Origin: Flavobacterium rakeshii
Lineage (GTDB): Bacteria; Bacteroidota; Bacteroidia; Flavobacteriales; Flavobacteriaceae
DNA: 64,000 bases
Assembly: GCF_009741375.1 (NCBI RefSeq)
Contig: NZ_WOWP01000054.1
Location: 1-64,000, forward strand
Direction of reading: 5' to 3'
The notes below the pieces were generated by a model that saw nothing but the letters and a program-made list of their open reading frames with translations, did no database searches and was not told the DNA's origin. This document shows, in pieces, positions 26,480 to 36,400 of this stretch; position 1 is the stretch's first letter; each line of letters starts with the position of its first letter. The position numbers and the translations under genes are program-made.

Positions 26480-26606
26480 ACAAATACACCCCCTAAATAT
26501 TACAACAAAAAACACAAAATAACATAATTTTAAAACATACACCCCTAAAAAACAAAACCTCAACAATCAAAAAACACCAAAACTCCCAGATTAACCATAA
26601 AAGCAG

Positions 26607-26614
26607 TATTTTTG
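26607..26614 (+). promoter_or_regulatory. Promoter -7 element of the queuosine-precursor transporter
   Basis: TATTTTTG, exact match, 23 bases before the ATG. Confidence 0.6.
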
Positions 26615-26637
26615 AAAATCCCCTTACAAACTAAACT

Positions 26638-27291
26638 ATGTTACAAACCCGAAAAGACACTATTTTCATAATCCTTGCCGGAATTTTTATTACCAATGCC
26701 GTAGTCGCCGAACTTATTGGCGGAAAATTAATCAATGTAGGTCCGTATGTAATGAGTATCGGTATTTTGCCGTGGCCTGTAGTATTTTTAACCACCGACC
26801 TTATTAACGAATACTTCGGGCGACAGGGTGTTAGGCGATTATCTTTCATTACCGCCGGCCTGATAGCCTATTGTTTTATAGTACTATATCTGGCTTTGCA
26901 AATTCCTGCAGCAAAAGGTTTCAATACCGTAAACGATGAGCAGTTTACCGCCGTTTTTGGACAGAGTATGTGGATAATAGTGGGCAGTATTACCGCCTTT
27001 TTAGTATCTCAGCTTATTGATATTGCTATTTTCCATTTCTTTAAGCAGCGAACAGGCAACAAAATGATTTGGCTGCGAACTACGGGATCTACAGTAATAT
27101 CACAACTTTTTGACAGCTTTATAGTATTAGGAATTGCCTTTTGGCTTACGGGAAAAATAGACACCGCCACTTACATTGCTTCGGCCTTTACAGGATATTT
27201 CGTAAAACTGATAATAGCAATAGTACTTACGCCGTTAATATATGTAGGCCACGCCTGGATTAGCAAATACATAGAGCCCGAAAAAGAGTAA
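26638..27291 (+). CDS. yhhQ: Queuosine precursor transporter, VUT/YhhQ family
   Basis: 217 residues with six hydrophobic segments. Family landmarks are TNAVVAELIGGKLINVG near the start, WPVVFLTTDLINEYFG (about 41-56) and the C-terminal half TTGSTVISQLFDSFIVLG. VUT-family proteins import 7-deazaguanine precursors (preQ0/preQ1) for queuosine in tRNA. No preQ1 riboswitch was seen in the short leader and no queuosine synthesis gene is next to it. Confidence 0.9.
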   Translation: MLQTRKDTIFIILAGIFITNAVVAELIGGKLINVGPYVMSIGILPWPVVFLTTDLINEYFGRQGVRRLSFITAGLIAYCFIVLYLALQIPAAKGFNTVNDEQFTAVFGQSMWIIVGSITAFLVSQLIDIAIFHFFKQRTGNKMIWLRTTGSTVISQLFDSFIVLGIAFWLTGKIDTATYIASAFTGYFVKLIIAIVLTPLIYVGHAWISKYIEPEKE

Positions 27292-27346
27292 TTATCAGGC
27301 TCTAAGAAAACAGGTAGCTACGCATAGTATTTTAAAAACTATGCCC

Positions 27347-27354
27347 TATATTTG
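27347..27354 (+). promoter_or_regulatory. Promoter -7 element of the TraB/GumN gene
   Basis: TATATTTG, exact match, 35 bases ahead of the TTG start. Confidence 0.6.
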
Positions 27355-27389
27355 ATATAACACTACTTATACCTTAATTCTTTACAGCC

Positions 27390-30300
27390 TTGAAAAAACT
27401 TGCTTTACTATTACTACTAGCCTTTTCCTGTAGCCTTTTTGCTCAGGAAAAAAAATACCAGAGCCTTTTATGGGAGGTATCGGGTAATGGTCTTACCAAA
27501 AAATCATACCTGTATGGCTCCATGCACGTAAGCGACAAGGTGTCCTATCACCTTTCAGACGCTTTTTTCAAACATCTGCTGGATGCCGATATGGTAGCAA
27601 ACGAAAGTGAACCCTCTACATGGATAGACCTATATGGTGTTTTATCAAGAGACGGGTACGACTATTACGGACAAGGCAAGTTTTATTCTGAATTTTATCT
27701 TTCTCCCCTAGAGAAGGATAAAATGTATCCGTTATTCTACATGAATAATTTCACCATGAACAACCTTTTGTTCAGAACAAACGAACACCAAAAGGAATAC
27801 CAGGAAGAAACCTACCTGGATATGTTTATATATCGTACAGGCAGGAAATACAATAAAAAAACTGTAGGACTGGAAGATACTAAAACTTCCATAATTAATG
27901 TTATGAACGCCGACATGACCAACACCAAGCCAAAGGAGGAAAACATAATAGCCCTGCAAAAAATACTGAAAAATAATGGCTATGATGAAGCCATGATTAA
28001 TTTTTACAGAGACAAGGACCTGGACATGATTGACTCCTTAACTGTATTATCGGCTCCCGAAGGCTATCTAAAAGCCCTTCTGTACGACCGTAATGTGGTT
28101 ATGGTAAAATCAATAGACAGTCTTGCTCAAAAAGGAAGTCTGTTTGCTGCTGTTGGTGCTGCCCACCTACCGGGTAAAAAAGGTATTATCGAAATGCTTC
28201 GTAAAAAAGGCTATACTGTTAACCCCGTTTTTGATACTTATACCGAAGAAGGTAAAGCAAAAAAACAGGAAATAGAGTCTTACTTCGTTCAGCCTACATA
28301 CAAACAATATACATCGCCAGACGGCACCATTAGCCTACCGCTTTACAAAGCCGTTATAGAAAACGAAGACAATATAGAATCGCCCGATCTGGCCAACGGC
28401 GGATACATTAATGTAAAGAGACTCCCTTTACTTGATTTCCTTAAAAAAGACAACAAACCGTTTAACCACAAATCACTGGACAGCCTGTTCTATGAAAACA
28501 TTCCGGGTAAAATTATAGATAAAAAATTCTATACTCAGGACGGTTATGATGTTTACGATATAAAGAATATTACTAAAACAGGAAACACGCAACGATACAG
28601 ATACTACATAACACCACTTGAAATTATAGTGGTTAGCATGGCAGGTGAGGAAAATTACACACGTAAGTTTGAAAATGATGTGTTTAACAAAATAACGCTA
28701 AAACCTATCACCTCACAATGGAAAGACATTACCCCTAACCGTGGTAGTTTTAGCCTTAAAGCCCCGTCATACACCATTGTTTATGGCGACAGGATAAATT
28801 CCAAAACGGTTTCAAACATTGAGATGTACTCATACAACCCTCAGGATAAAGCACATTACTTCCTGTTGGAAAGAGCTCTTTCAGACAATAACAATCTGGA
28901 AAACTCAACTTTCGAACTGAAACGTATTCAATACGAGTTTTACAATCAGTTGGATATCGACTCCACACAAACAAAAATGACAGAAACCCCATTAAGCTTT
29001 ACATCGGTTTCTGCCATAGGCGATAAAACCATAAGGTTAAAATCTTTCCTTAAAGGAAGTAAGTACTACCTAATGGGAGCTATAGGTGCCAATGATGCCG
29101 ATAGTAATATGTTTTTTGACTCCTTTGAGTACAAACCGGAAGTATCAAACACTCAATACAGGGTATTTAAAGATACAACTGCCGGATTTGAGGTTGACGT
29201 CCCTAAACTACAAAACGAGTATTTAGACTTTGTTTCAAAACAGGACTACAGATATGGCAACGAAAAGAAAAATTACTTTATAGCAAAAGATGAACATTAC
29301 AACTTTAAGCTACCGTCAGGACAATCAGTATACGTATGGTATCATCAGGACCATAAATACAAAAAAACACAAAGCATAGATTCCCTAACGGTTAAAATAA
29401 GGGAAATGATTACCGGAAGTGATGACGAAGAAGAGGAGTATGATCCTGAAATCTCACTACTCTCTGATTTTTATACGGGTGGCAGCCCTGTCTATTCAAG
29501 AAACAGAAATTTCAAAACTGCATGGGATGGTATTATAGCCAAAGACCCGATGGTAAAACATAAAACAGAGATAAAAAACGAAAAAACATCGCTTGACAAA
29601 AATACAGGCATATTTAAAATGCAGGCACTTGCTGTAGACAATAAATCAGAGCAGGCTGTAAAATACAATCTGATTTATCGAAACGGAAAAGGCTACCTGA
29701 TCAGAACACTGGTAGACAAAGATTATAACAATAACGACCAGCAGGTAGAAAAAATATTTAATTCATTCCGATTATTACCGGATGACAACGAGAATATAAA
29801 TAGTAAAAACAGACTTGCCCTATTTATAGAGGATGCCAAGAGCGAACACGACAGTATTCGTTATTCGGCATTACATTCGGTTTACAACCTTACAATCGAA
29901 AAAGAAGACCTGCCTACTCTGGAAAGCTTTATAGATACTTTTGAATTTAAAAAAGATGAAACAGAGGCATTAACCGGTCTATATGAAAAAATAGGTGAAC
30001 TGAAAGACAAAAGAGCAATTGCATTTCTGGAAAAACAATACAAAAAAGAAAATGCCAACACCATAACCCAGTTTGCCGTTCTAAAAGCACTTAACCGTCA
30101 AAAATCAGAAGACGCTTATAGAAAAATACTGGAACTTATGGAGTACGACCTCCCTATTTCAGACAATAATTATGAGTTAAAAAGACTTTTCTCGGATTTT
30201 AGCAATAATACCGAAAAAAGCAAAGTACTCTTCCCTGATGTATTTCAGTTTTACAGTATAAACGAATATCATGAACCTATATTAAGCTTCACTTCAGAGC

Positions 30301-31085
30301 TTTTAAACAGCGGTGCCGTTAAGGCTAAAAAACTAAAAAGCTTTAAAAAAATGATACTTACCAATGCCAAGTTGGAACTAAAAAGGGTAAAAAGCAGAAA
30401 AGACAAACATGAGATAAAAGAATTATATCAGAGCGTACCTGAAACCAAAGAACTGATAGACTATATAACACTGCTATATCCGTTTAGAAACGATAATAAT
30501 GTGAAAAACTTTTTTGACAATGTAAAGAAAACAGATGTTAAACAGGCTAATTTGGCTATCTCTAAGCTTAATATCGATAATGGTATTGTTGACAGGAACG
30601 AAATTACCCCTCTGCTAAAAGATCAGGAAACCCTGTTTATTACCTACAACAGGCTCCATAAAAAAGCCCCGGAACTAACCGAAGGCATATCGCATACTGA
30701 TGTGGCAGCATCGGCTATATTTACCATTAAAGGACTGGACACAAAAGAAGACTCACTATCCTTTATTGAAAAGAGAATATTACCTATATATAGCCATAAG
30801 GCTGAGTTTTACTTTTTTAAACTTAAAAACATAAGCGAAGACAAGGACCCGTACGATTATGACCCTGATAAACTGATAGGAATTGCATTTTTACAGGACG
30901 AGAAAGGAATTAACCCTACCGCGTTTAAAATGATTGCTCCTAAAACAATTATTGACGAAGATGAAATGGAAAACTATTACAAAGAAATGATCGATTCCAT
31001 ACTCAACGGAGATAAAATAAGGGCTAGTTTCACCAAAGCATCAGATTACAATAGTATGTACGGAGAATACGGCTTCGGATACTAA
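27390..31085 (+). CDS. Giant TraB/GumN-domain exported protein
   Basis: 1231 residues from a TTG start (MKKLALLLLLAFSCSLFAQ), a clean Sec signal that fixes the start. Residues about 20-290 form a TraB/GumN domain: LLWEVSGNGLTKKSYLYGSM, SEPSTW, and the terminal LFAAVGAAHLPGKKGIIEML. TraB/GumN proteins of about 290 residues resemble metal-dependent peptidases of the erythromycin-esterase/PrtB type, but activity is unproven. The remaining 940 residues hold repeating beta segments (about 300-790) and helical, HEAT-like repeats (about 800-1190). Four times the family length; the extension has no family I can name. It begins 98 bases after yhhQ with its own promoter. Confidence 0.8.
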   Translation: MKKLALLLLLAFSCSLFAQEKKYQSLLWEVSGNGLTKKSYLYGSMHVSDKVSYHLSDAFFKHLLDADMVANESEPSTWIDLYGVLSRDGYDYYGQGKFYSEFYLSPLEKDKMYPLFYMNNFTMNNLLFRTNEHQKEYQEETYLDMFIYRTGRKYNKKTVGLEDTKTSIINVMNADMTNTKPKEENIIALQKILKNNGYDEAMINFYRDKDLDMIDSLTVLSAPEGYLKALLYDRNVVMVKSIDSLAQKGSLFAAVGAAHLPGKKGIIEMLRKKGYTVNPVFDTYTEEGKAKKQEIESYFVQPTYKQYTSPDGTISLPLYKAVIENEDNIESPDLANGGYINVKRLPLLDFLKKDNKPFNHKSLDSLFYENIPGKIIDKKFYTQDGYDVYDIKNITKTGNTQRYRYYITPLEIIVVSMAGEENYTRKFENDVFNKITLKPITSQWKDITPNRGSFSLKAPSYTIVYGDRINSKTVSNIEMYSYNPQDKAHYFLLERALSDNNNLENSTFELKRIQYEFYNQLDIDSTQTKMTETPLSFTSVSAIGDKTIRLKSFLKGSKYYLMGAIGANDADSNMFFDSFEYKPEVSNTQYRVFKDTTAGFEVDVPKLQNEYLDFVSKQDYRYGNEKKNYFIAKDEHYNFKLPSGQSVYVWYHQDHKYKKTQSIDSLTVKIREMITGSDDEEEEYDPEISLLSDFYTGGSPVYSRNRNFKTAWDGIIAKDPMVKHKTEIKNEKTSLDKNTGIFKMQALAVDNKSEQAVKYNLIYRNGKGYLIRTLVDKDYNNNDQQVEKIFNSFRLLPDDNENINSKNRLALFIEDAKSEHDSIRYSALHSVYNLTIEKEDLPTLESFIDTFEFKKDETEALTGLYEKIGELKDKRAIAFLEKQYKKENANTITQFAVLKALNRQKSEDAYRKILELMEYDLPISDNNYELKRLFSDFSNNTEKSKVLFPDVFQFYSINEYHEPILSFTSELLNSGAVKAKKLKSFKKMILTNAKLELKRVKSRKDKHEIKELYQSVPETKELIDYITLLYPFRNDNNVKNFFDNVKKTDVKQANLAISKLNIDNGIVDRNEITPLLKDQETLFITYNRLHKKAPELTEGISHTDVAASAIFTIKGLDTKEDSLSFIEKRILPIYSHKAEFYFFKLKNISEDKDPYDYDPDKLIGIAFLQDEKGINPTAFKMIAPKTIIDEDEMENYYKEMIDSILNGDKIRASFTKASDYNSMYGEYGFGY

Positions 31086-31110
31086 CATCAATCAATAATC
31101 AATCATAATA

Positions 31111-31674
31111 ATGACAGAAAAGAACAGGTGCGCCTGGTGTAAGGGCGACGAACTTTACGAGAGATATCACGACGAAGAGTGGGGACAGCCCGTTTATGAC
31201 GACCACAAACTATTTGAATTCCTACTACTGGAAACATTCCAGGCAGGACTTAGCTGGATTACCATTTTAAGGAAAAGAGAAAACTTCAGGAAAGCCTTTG
31301 ACGATTTCGACTACAAAAAAATAGCTTCTTACAGCGATAAAAAAGTAGAAGAACTGCTACAGGATGCAGGAATTATAAGAAACAGACTTAAAGTGCTTGC
31401 TGCCGTTTCAAACGCGCAGGCATTTATGAAAATACAGGATGAGTTTGGCAGTTTTTCCAAATACTACTGGGACTTTACCGACGGAAAAATTATAGATAAC
31501 AAATTCACAACGCTTTCACAGGTTCCTGCTACCAATCCGCTATCGGATAAGATTAGTAAGGACATGAAAAAACGCGGATTCAAGTTTGTGGGATCTACTG
31601 TTATTTATGCCAACATGCAGGCTACCGGTATGGTTAACGACCATATAGCCGAGTGCTGGACAAAAAAGAATTAA
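31111..31674 (+). CDS. tag: DNA-3-methyladenine glycosylase I
   Basis: 187 residues, standard Tag size. N-terminal RCAWCKGDELYERYHDEEWG includes the zinc-binding Cys residues and His, the middle has LFEFLLLETFQAGLSWITIL with the catalytic-pocket Glu and Trp, and the end ATGMVNDHIAECW supplies the other zinc ligands (His and Cys). It removes 3-methyladenine from alkylated DNA. It starts 25 bases after the TraB/GumN gene, so may be co-transcribed with it. Confidence 0.95.
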   Translation: MTEKNRCAWCKGDELYERYHDEEWGQPVYDDHKLFEFLLLETFQAGLSWITILRKRENFRKAFDDFDYKKIASYSDKKVEELLQDAGIIRNRLKVLAAVSNAQAFMKIQDEFGSFSKYYWDFTDGKIIDNKFTTLSQVPATNPLSDKISKDMKKRGFKFVGSTVIYANMQATGMVNDHIAECWTKKN

Positions 31675-31681
31675 AACGACA

Positions 31682-31712
31682 AATATGAGAAGTTAGAAAA
31701 ACCTCTCATATT
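31682..31712 (+). terminator. First of two tandem hairpins after tag
   Basis: AATATGAGA (31682-31690) pairs with TCTCATATT (31704-31712), 9 bp, no U-run. It precedes the main terminator and may protect the 3' end. Confidence 0.5.
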
Positions 31713-31718
31713 AAAATA

Positions 31719-31744
31719 AAAAGACCCGCAATAGCGGGTCTTTT
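31719..31744. terminator. Bidirectional terminator between tag and ahcY
   Basis: AAAAGACCCGC and GCGGGTCTTTT form a perfect 11-bp stem around AATA, T-rich on both sides. Confidence 0.9.
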
Positions 31745-31800
31745 CTTTTATGTCATAAGTAAGCAACTTAATACTCACTTCTAATATCTCAATACTAAAA

Positions 31801-33117
31801 TTAGTATCTGTAGTACTCCGGCTTAAACGGACCTTCAACCTCAACACCAATATAACCAGCCTGATCTTGTGAAAGTGTTTCAAGCTCAACACCAAGTTTA
31901 GCAAGGTGAAGCGATGCTACTTTCTCATCAAGGTGTTTAGGCAGCATGTATACTTTGTTTTCGTAGTTATCGCTGTTTTTCCAAAGCTCAATTTGAGCAA
32001 GCGTTTGGTTAGTGAATGAGTTACTCATTACAAAACTTGGGTGACCTGTAGCACAACCAAGGTTTACTAAACGACCTTCTGCAAGGATAATAATATCTTT
32101 ACCGGCAATAGTATATTTATCTACCTGAGGTTTGATTTCAACTTTGCTTGCACCGTGGTTTTTGTTTAACCAAGCCATATCGATTTCATTATCAAAGTGA
32201 CCGATATTACAAACAATAGCCTTGTCTTTTAATTGCTCAAAGTGACGGCCTACAACAATATCTTTATTACCTGTAGTAGTGATAACGATATCAGCATTAC
32301 CAATAACAGTATCAAGTTTTTTCACTTCATAGCCGTCCATTGCAGCCTGTAGTGCACAAATTGGGTCGATTTCAGTAACCGTAACAATTGATCCGGCACC
32401 TCTAAACGAAGCAGCAGTACCTTTACCTACGTCACCATAACCACAAACAACTACTCTTTTACCAGCAAGCATAACATCTGTTGCACGGCGCACTGCATCT
32501 ACAGCACTTTCCTTACAACCGTATTTGTTATCAAATTTAGATTTGGTAACAGAATCGTTCACGTTAATAGCCGGCATTACAAGCGTACCGTTTTTCATTC
32601 TTTCATATAAACGGTGTACACCTGTAGTAGTCTCTTCAGAAAGACCTTTGATATCTTTAGTAAGTTCAGGGTAACGGTCAAATACCATATTAGTAAGGTC
32701 ACCACCATCATCAAGAATCATGTTAAGCGGTTTGCGGTCTTCACCAAAAAACAGCGTTTGCTCAATACACCAGTCAAACTCCTCTTCATTTAAACCTTTC
32801 CATGCATACACAGGGATACCGGCAGCAGCGATAGCAGCAGCAGCGTGATCCTGAGTAGAGAAAATGTTACATGAACTCCAGGTAACCTCTGCACCAAGAG
32901 CAACAAGAGTTTCAATTAAAACCGCTGTTTGGATTGTCATGTGAAGACACCCTGCAATACGAGCTCCTTTTAAAGGTTGTTCATTTTTATACTCCTCGCG
33001 TAACGCCATTAAACCCGGCATTTCAGCCTCTGCAAGTTCAATCTCTTTCCTACCCCATTCTGCAAGGGAAATATCTTTTACTTTGTAAGCCACATATGGC
33101 ACAGTGTTCGTACTCAT
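31801..33117 (-). CDS. ahcY: Adenosylhomocysteinase
   Basis: 438 residues from the ATG at 33117 ([18 protein letters not shown]); the longer frame to 33180 crosses the promoter and is rejected. Clear features: [29 protein letters not shown], catalytic Asp/Glu/Lys region [11 protein letters not shown] and [12 protein letters not shown], the NAD loop [20 protein letters not shown], and the C-terminal KPEYYRY whose Lys and Tyr complete the neighbouring subunit's NAD site. It hydrolyses S-adenosylhomocysteine to adenosine and homocysteine, sustaining methylation. Monocistronic. Confidence 0.98.
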   Translation of the reverse strand: MSTNTVPYVAYKVKDISLAEWGRKEIELAEAEMPGLMALREEYKNEQPLKGARIAGCLHMTIQTAVLIETLVALGAEVTWSSCNIFSTQDHAAAAIAAAGIPVYAWKGLNEEEFDWCIEQTLFFGEDRKPLNMILDDGGDLTNMVFDRYPELTKDIKGLSEETTTGVHRLYERMKNGTLVMPAINVNDSVTKSKFDNKYGCKESAVDAVRRATDVMLAGKRVVVCGYGDVGKGTAASFRGAGSIVTVTEIDPICALQAAMDGYEVKKLDTVIGNADIVITTTGNKDIVVGRHFEQLKDKAIVCNIGHFDNEIDMAWLNKNHGASKVEIKPQVDKYTIAGKDIIILAEGRLVNLGCATGHPSFVMSNSFTNQTLAQIELWKNSDNYENKVYMLPKHLDEKVASLHLAKLGVELETLSQDQAGYIGVEVEGPFKPEYYRY

Positions 33118-33152
33118 GAATATTGTATATTTGTATTTAGCTAAAATTTTTG

Positions 33153-33181
33153 CAAATTTAGTGAATTCCTTTGTAAACAAA
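33153..33181 (-). promoter_or_regulatory. Promoter of ahcY
   Basis: Minus strand TTTG (33181-33178), 17-base spacer, TAAATTTG (33160-33153): exact at both elements. Confidence 0.75.
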
Positions 33182-33268
33182 CAGTTTTAGGACTATTTTA
33201 AAATTTGTTAAACCTTTTTAATTGTTTGATTTGCAACAAAATGAAAGTATAATTTTTTAAAACCTTAC

Positions 33269-33904
33269 ATGCCTCTACACAAATCGTATACAATAGCACC
33301 AAACACTAAGCTGCTGGTATGGAAAATAACCGAAAGCCTGGAAGAACTCTCTAACGGCACCGAGCTTAAGGATGTTTGCCAAAGCAGGATTGACTCCATG
33401 AAGTCAGAACAGCACCGCAAAGGCTTTCTTAGTGTACGTAAGCTTTTAAATGAGGCTGGTTATACTGATTTTGACCTGTTTTATACCGAAGACGGAAAAC
33501 CCCACCTTAAAGACGGCAAGAATATTTCCATTACCCATTCCTTTAGTTTTTCAGCGATTATAATAAGCGATAAAAGCATTGGTATCGATATGGAAATACG
33601 CAGGGAAAAAGCCATAAAAATTGCCGATAAATTTATTGACAAAGAATTTGACTTCCTGAATACTGAGAATGTGCCCGATTATGTAAGAAGACTTATTGTT
33701 ATTTGGGGCGTTAAGGAAGCCCTTTATAAAATGTTTTCCCGCAAGGGACTTAGCTTTAAACAAAATATTGATGTAGCGCCTTTTGAGATGAACGATACTA
33801 AAGGCACAGCCACCGTTAGCTACATGGAAATAGAAGGAAGCTATCCTTTTTATTTTGAGGAAATAGAAGATTTCACCTTAGTTTACAGCATTGATAATAA
33901 TTAA
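33269..33904 (+). CDS. 4'-phosphopantetheinyl transferase superfamily protein
   Basis: 211 residues, Sfp-like size. The Mg/CoA motif is IGIDMEIRR (IDME at 106-109) and the second motif WGVKEALYK (146-154) carries the catalytic Glu and Lys; ITHSFSFSA precedes them as in Sfp-type enzymes. It moves the phosphopantetheine arm of CoA to an acyl or peptidyl carrier protein. No carrier-protein gene is near. PnuC follows after 2 bases, so this is the first gene of a PPTase-pnuC-DUF4301-arfB run. It could serve as the housekeeping AcpS substitute, common in Bacteroidota. Confidence 0.9.
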   Translation: MPLHKSYTIAPNTKLLVWKITESLEELSNGTELKDVCQSRIDSMKSEQHRKGFLSVRKLLNEAGYTDFDLFYTEDGKPHLKDGKNISITHSFSFSAIIISDKSIGIDMEIRREKAIKIADKFIDKEFDFLNTENVPDYVRRLIVIWGVKEALYKMFSRKGLSFKQNIDVAPFEMNDTKGTATVSYMEIEGSYPFYFEEIEDFTLVYSIDNN

Positions 33905-33906
33905 CC

Positions 33907-34542
33907 ATGAATGAGGTTTTCGATTTTTTATTTGCTTCCTATAAAGAGTACAGCACATTCCAGATAGGCCTTGAAGTAGTAGGATTAATCTTTGGGACTC
34001 TTAGCGTTATCTTTTCGGCAAGAAACAGTATTTGGGTTTACCCCACCGGTATTATAAGCACCATAGCCTATGTCTACCTTTTATATCAATGGGAACTTTT
34101 CGGAGATCTTATTATCAATGCCTACTACTTTATAATGAGTATTTATGGCTGGATATTATGGAGCAAAAAAGATAAAGAACATCATGACCTGCTTAAAATA
34201 TCCTCAATGAATGCTAAAGATAACTTAACATGCGTAGGCATTTTCACAATTTCGGCTATATTTGTGGCGTCTGTGTACATTTATTTTGATAAATTTACAG
34301 CATGGTGGTCTTACATAGACAACCTCACTACCGCCCTTTGTTTTATCGGTATGTGGCTATTAGCCAAAAGAAAAATAGAGAACTGGATTTTCCTCATTAT
34401 TGCTGATATTATTTCTATTCCGCTTTATTTCATAAAAGGATATACACTATCCAGTATCCTCTACCTAATTTTAACCATAATTGCTATTTTCGGTTATTTA
34501 TCATGGAAGAAAACATTACAAAACAACATACAACCAGCATAA
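33907..34542 (+). CDS. PnuC-family vitamin transporter (nicotinamide riboside or thiamine)
   Basis: 211 residues, about seven hydrophobic segments, no signal peptide. The family signature is NSIWVYPTGIISTIAYVYLLYQW (about residues 40-62), with NAYYFIMSIYGWILW (about 77-91) after it. PnuC proteins move nicotinamide riboside by facilitated diffusion; close paralogues (PnuT) move thiamine. In Bacteroidota thiamine uptake often pairs a TPP-riboswitch-controlled TonB receptor (Omr1) with PnuT, and such a receptor lies 2.5 kb downstream. I cannot settle the substrate from sequence. The next gene overlaps it by 40 bases. Confidence 0.9.
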   Translation: MNEVFDFLFASYKEYSTFQIGLEVVGLIFGTLSVIFSARNSIWVYPTGIISTIAYVYLLYQWELFGDLIINAYYFIMSIYGWILWSKKDKEHHDLLKISSMNAKDNLTCVGIFTISAIFVASVYIYFDKFTAWWSYIDNLTTALCFIGMWLLAKRKIENWIFLIIADIISIPLYFIKGYTLSSILYLILTIIAIFGYLSWKKTLQNNIQPA

Positions 34543-36365
34543 CTATTGCCATATACAGTAATAGCACAGTAAAGCATGAATGGAAAAACAGGCTTACCGA
34601 AGTATTTGAAAACAGCACTACTGCTTTCACATTTCATATTTCCGACTTTTCAAACCCAACTGATGGAGATATTGCTGTAATTGTAAACAGCGAACCAAAT
34701 AAAGAAACAAGCCGTTTTATAAACAATTTTGAAAAACAGAATAAAGCCCTTATAGTTGTTGATAGTTTTGAAGAAATTGAAAACCTGTTAACCGAACTGC
34801 AAAACACACTGAAGTTAGGCTTTACCTATAATGACTTTAGTCAGATATATAGCCTGGGGATTACTACAGCTAAAATAAAATCACAACTAAACACCTTTAA
34901 AAAAGGAATAAGCAAAGTTGTTTTAGACAGACCCGCTAGCGTTAAAGATGGTATAAAAGCTCTCTCTAAAAAAGAAACCGAAGACTATGCCGCCTTTTTT
35001 AATCAAAAGAAGAACAACCTAACCCTTAAAAAATTCGTTCCGGCATCGGGGGCAGCAACCAGGATGTTTAAATTCCTTAATGAATTCCTGCTTAATTTTG
35101 ATCCTGTAAACGATACAGTTAACGCCTATATCAATAAAAGAAGGGATGAAGCTCTAAAAGTTTTCCTTATTGGTGCCGATAAGTTCCCTTTTTTTAAAGA
35201 GGTACTGGAAGAATCTAAAAAGCATCCTGAATATAGCGAATGGACTAAAGATGAGCGCTATTACAACTTTATAAAAATACTCCTTACCAACGAAAAATTT
35301 GATTTTGCCAATAAACCGAAAGGCATACTTCCTTTCCACCAGTATGACGGATTTACCGCTACACCAATATACGAACATTTAAAGGAAAGTGTTTCTTATG
35401 CACACTCAAACGGTAAAGCACATGTACACTTTACCATATCACAGGAACACCTTGACGGATTTATAGACTGCATTAAAGAGGTTAAGGATGATATTGAAAA
35501 AGAATCAGGTATTGATATCGATATAGATTTCTCCTATCAGCACAAACAAACCGACACTCTGGCGGTAGACATGAACAACAAACCGTTTAGAGATAGTGAC
35601 GGCAAACTGTTTTTCAGGCCGGGCGGTCATGGTGCACTTATAGAAAACCTAAACCAGCTGCAAAGCGATGTGGTTTTCATTAAAAACATTGATAATGTAA
35701 GTCATAATAATATAAAAACTATTTCTCTGTATAAAAAGGCACTGGCTGGTATACTGCTAGAGCTACAGGAAAAAGTATTTGGTTACCTTAAAAAAATTGA
35801 AAAAGGAAATGTTCCCGCTAATGAAATTGACGAAATATTCGATTTTGCTAAAAACGGACTTTTCCTTAACATCCCACCCGATGTAAACAAGTACACCTGC
35901 GAGCATAAAATAGAGTTCCTAACCGAATTATTAAACAGACCGATAAGAATATGCGGTATGGTTAAAAACGAAGGCGAGCCGGGTGGTGGTCCGTTTTGGG
36001 TTAAATCTAAAGATGGAAAACTGTCATTACAAATTGTAGAGAGCTCACAAATAGACTTAGAAAACAAAAGCCAGAACGAGATTTTCTCTTACTCTACCCA
36101 TTTTAACCCGGTAGATTTGGTTTGCGGGCTTAAAAACTACAAAGGTGAATATTTTGACCTGAGAGAATATACTGATCCCGACACCGGATTTATAGTAACT
36201 AAAAACAGAATGGGACACGATGTAAAATCATACGAACTACCGGGATTATGGAATGGTGCTATGGCAGGCTGGATAACTGTGTTTACCGAAGTACCTCTGG
36301 ACACTTTTAATCCTGTAAAAAACGTAAACGATTTACTTAAGGCTTCCCATCAGCCTAATCATTAA
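34503..36365 (+). CDS. DUF4301 protein with an additional N-terminal domain
   Basis: 620 residues. DUF4301 starts near residue 105 (GFTYNDFSQIYSLGITTAKI) and includes KKFVPASGAATRMFKFL (about 177-193), FTISQEHLDGF, FRPGGHGALIENLNQL and KNEGEPGGGPFWV. The first about 100 residues are outside the usual family length and look like one Rossmann-type half-domain (ITIAIYSNSTVKHEW). No in-frame ATG occurs before Met188, and the frame opens 40 bases inside pnuC. Related operons often carry a NadR-like kinase gene at this very place, so the segment may be its eroded relic. Role of DUF4301 is unknown; the PASGAATRM and GPFWV motifs suggest a nucleotide or sugar-phosphate enzyme. Confidence 0.8.
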   Translation: MEENITKQHTTSITIAIYSNSTVKHEWKNRLTEVFENSTTAFTFHISDFSNPTDGDIAVIVNSEPNKETSRFINNFEKQNKALIVVDSFEEIENLLTELQNTLKLGFTYNDFSQIYSLGITTAKIKSQLNTFKKGISKVVLDRPASVKDGIKALSKKETEDYAAFFNQKKNNLTLKKFVPASGAATRMFKFLNEFLLNFDPVNDTVNAYINKRRDEALKVFLIGADKFPFFKEVLEESKKHPEYSEWTKDERYYNFIKILLTNEKFDFANKPKGILPFHQYDGFTATPIYEHLKESVSYAHSNGKAHVHFTISQEHLDGFIDCIKEVKDDIEKESGIDIDIDFSYQHKQTDTLAVDMNNKPFRDSDGKLFFRPGGHGALIENLNQLQSDVVFIKNIDNVSHNNIKTISLYKKALAGILLELQEKVFGYLKKIEKGNVPANEIDEIFDFAKNGLFLNIPPDVNKYTCEHKIEFLTELLNRPIRICGMVKNEGEPGGGPFWVKSKDGKLSLQIVESSQIDLENKSQNEIFSYSTHFNPVDLVCGLKNYKGEYFDLREYTDPDTGFIVTKNRMGHDVKSYELPGLWNGAMAGWITVFTEVPLDTFNPVKNVNDLLKASHQPNH

Positions 36366-36373
36366 TAAGCTTA

Positions 36374-36392
36374 TTCCGGATTTCCTCCGGAA
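36374..36392 (+). promoter_or_regulatory. Hairpin just upstream of arfB
   Basis: TTCCGGA-TTTCC-TCCGGAA is a perfect 7-bp hairpin ending 8 bases before the arfB ATG. No U-run, so it is not a terminator; it may limit ribosome access. Confidence 0.4.
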
Positions 36393-36400
36393 ACATAAAT

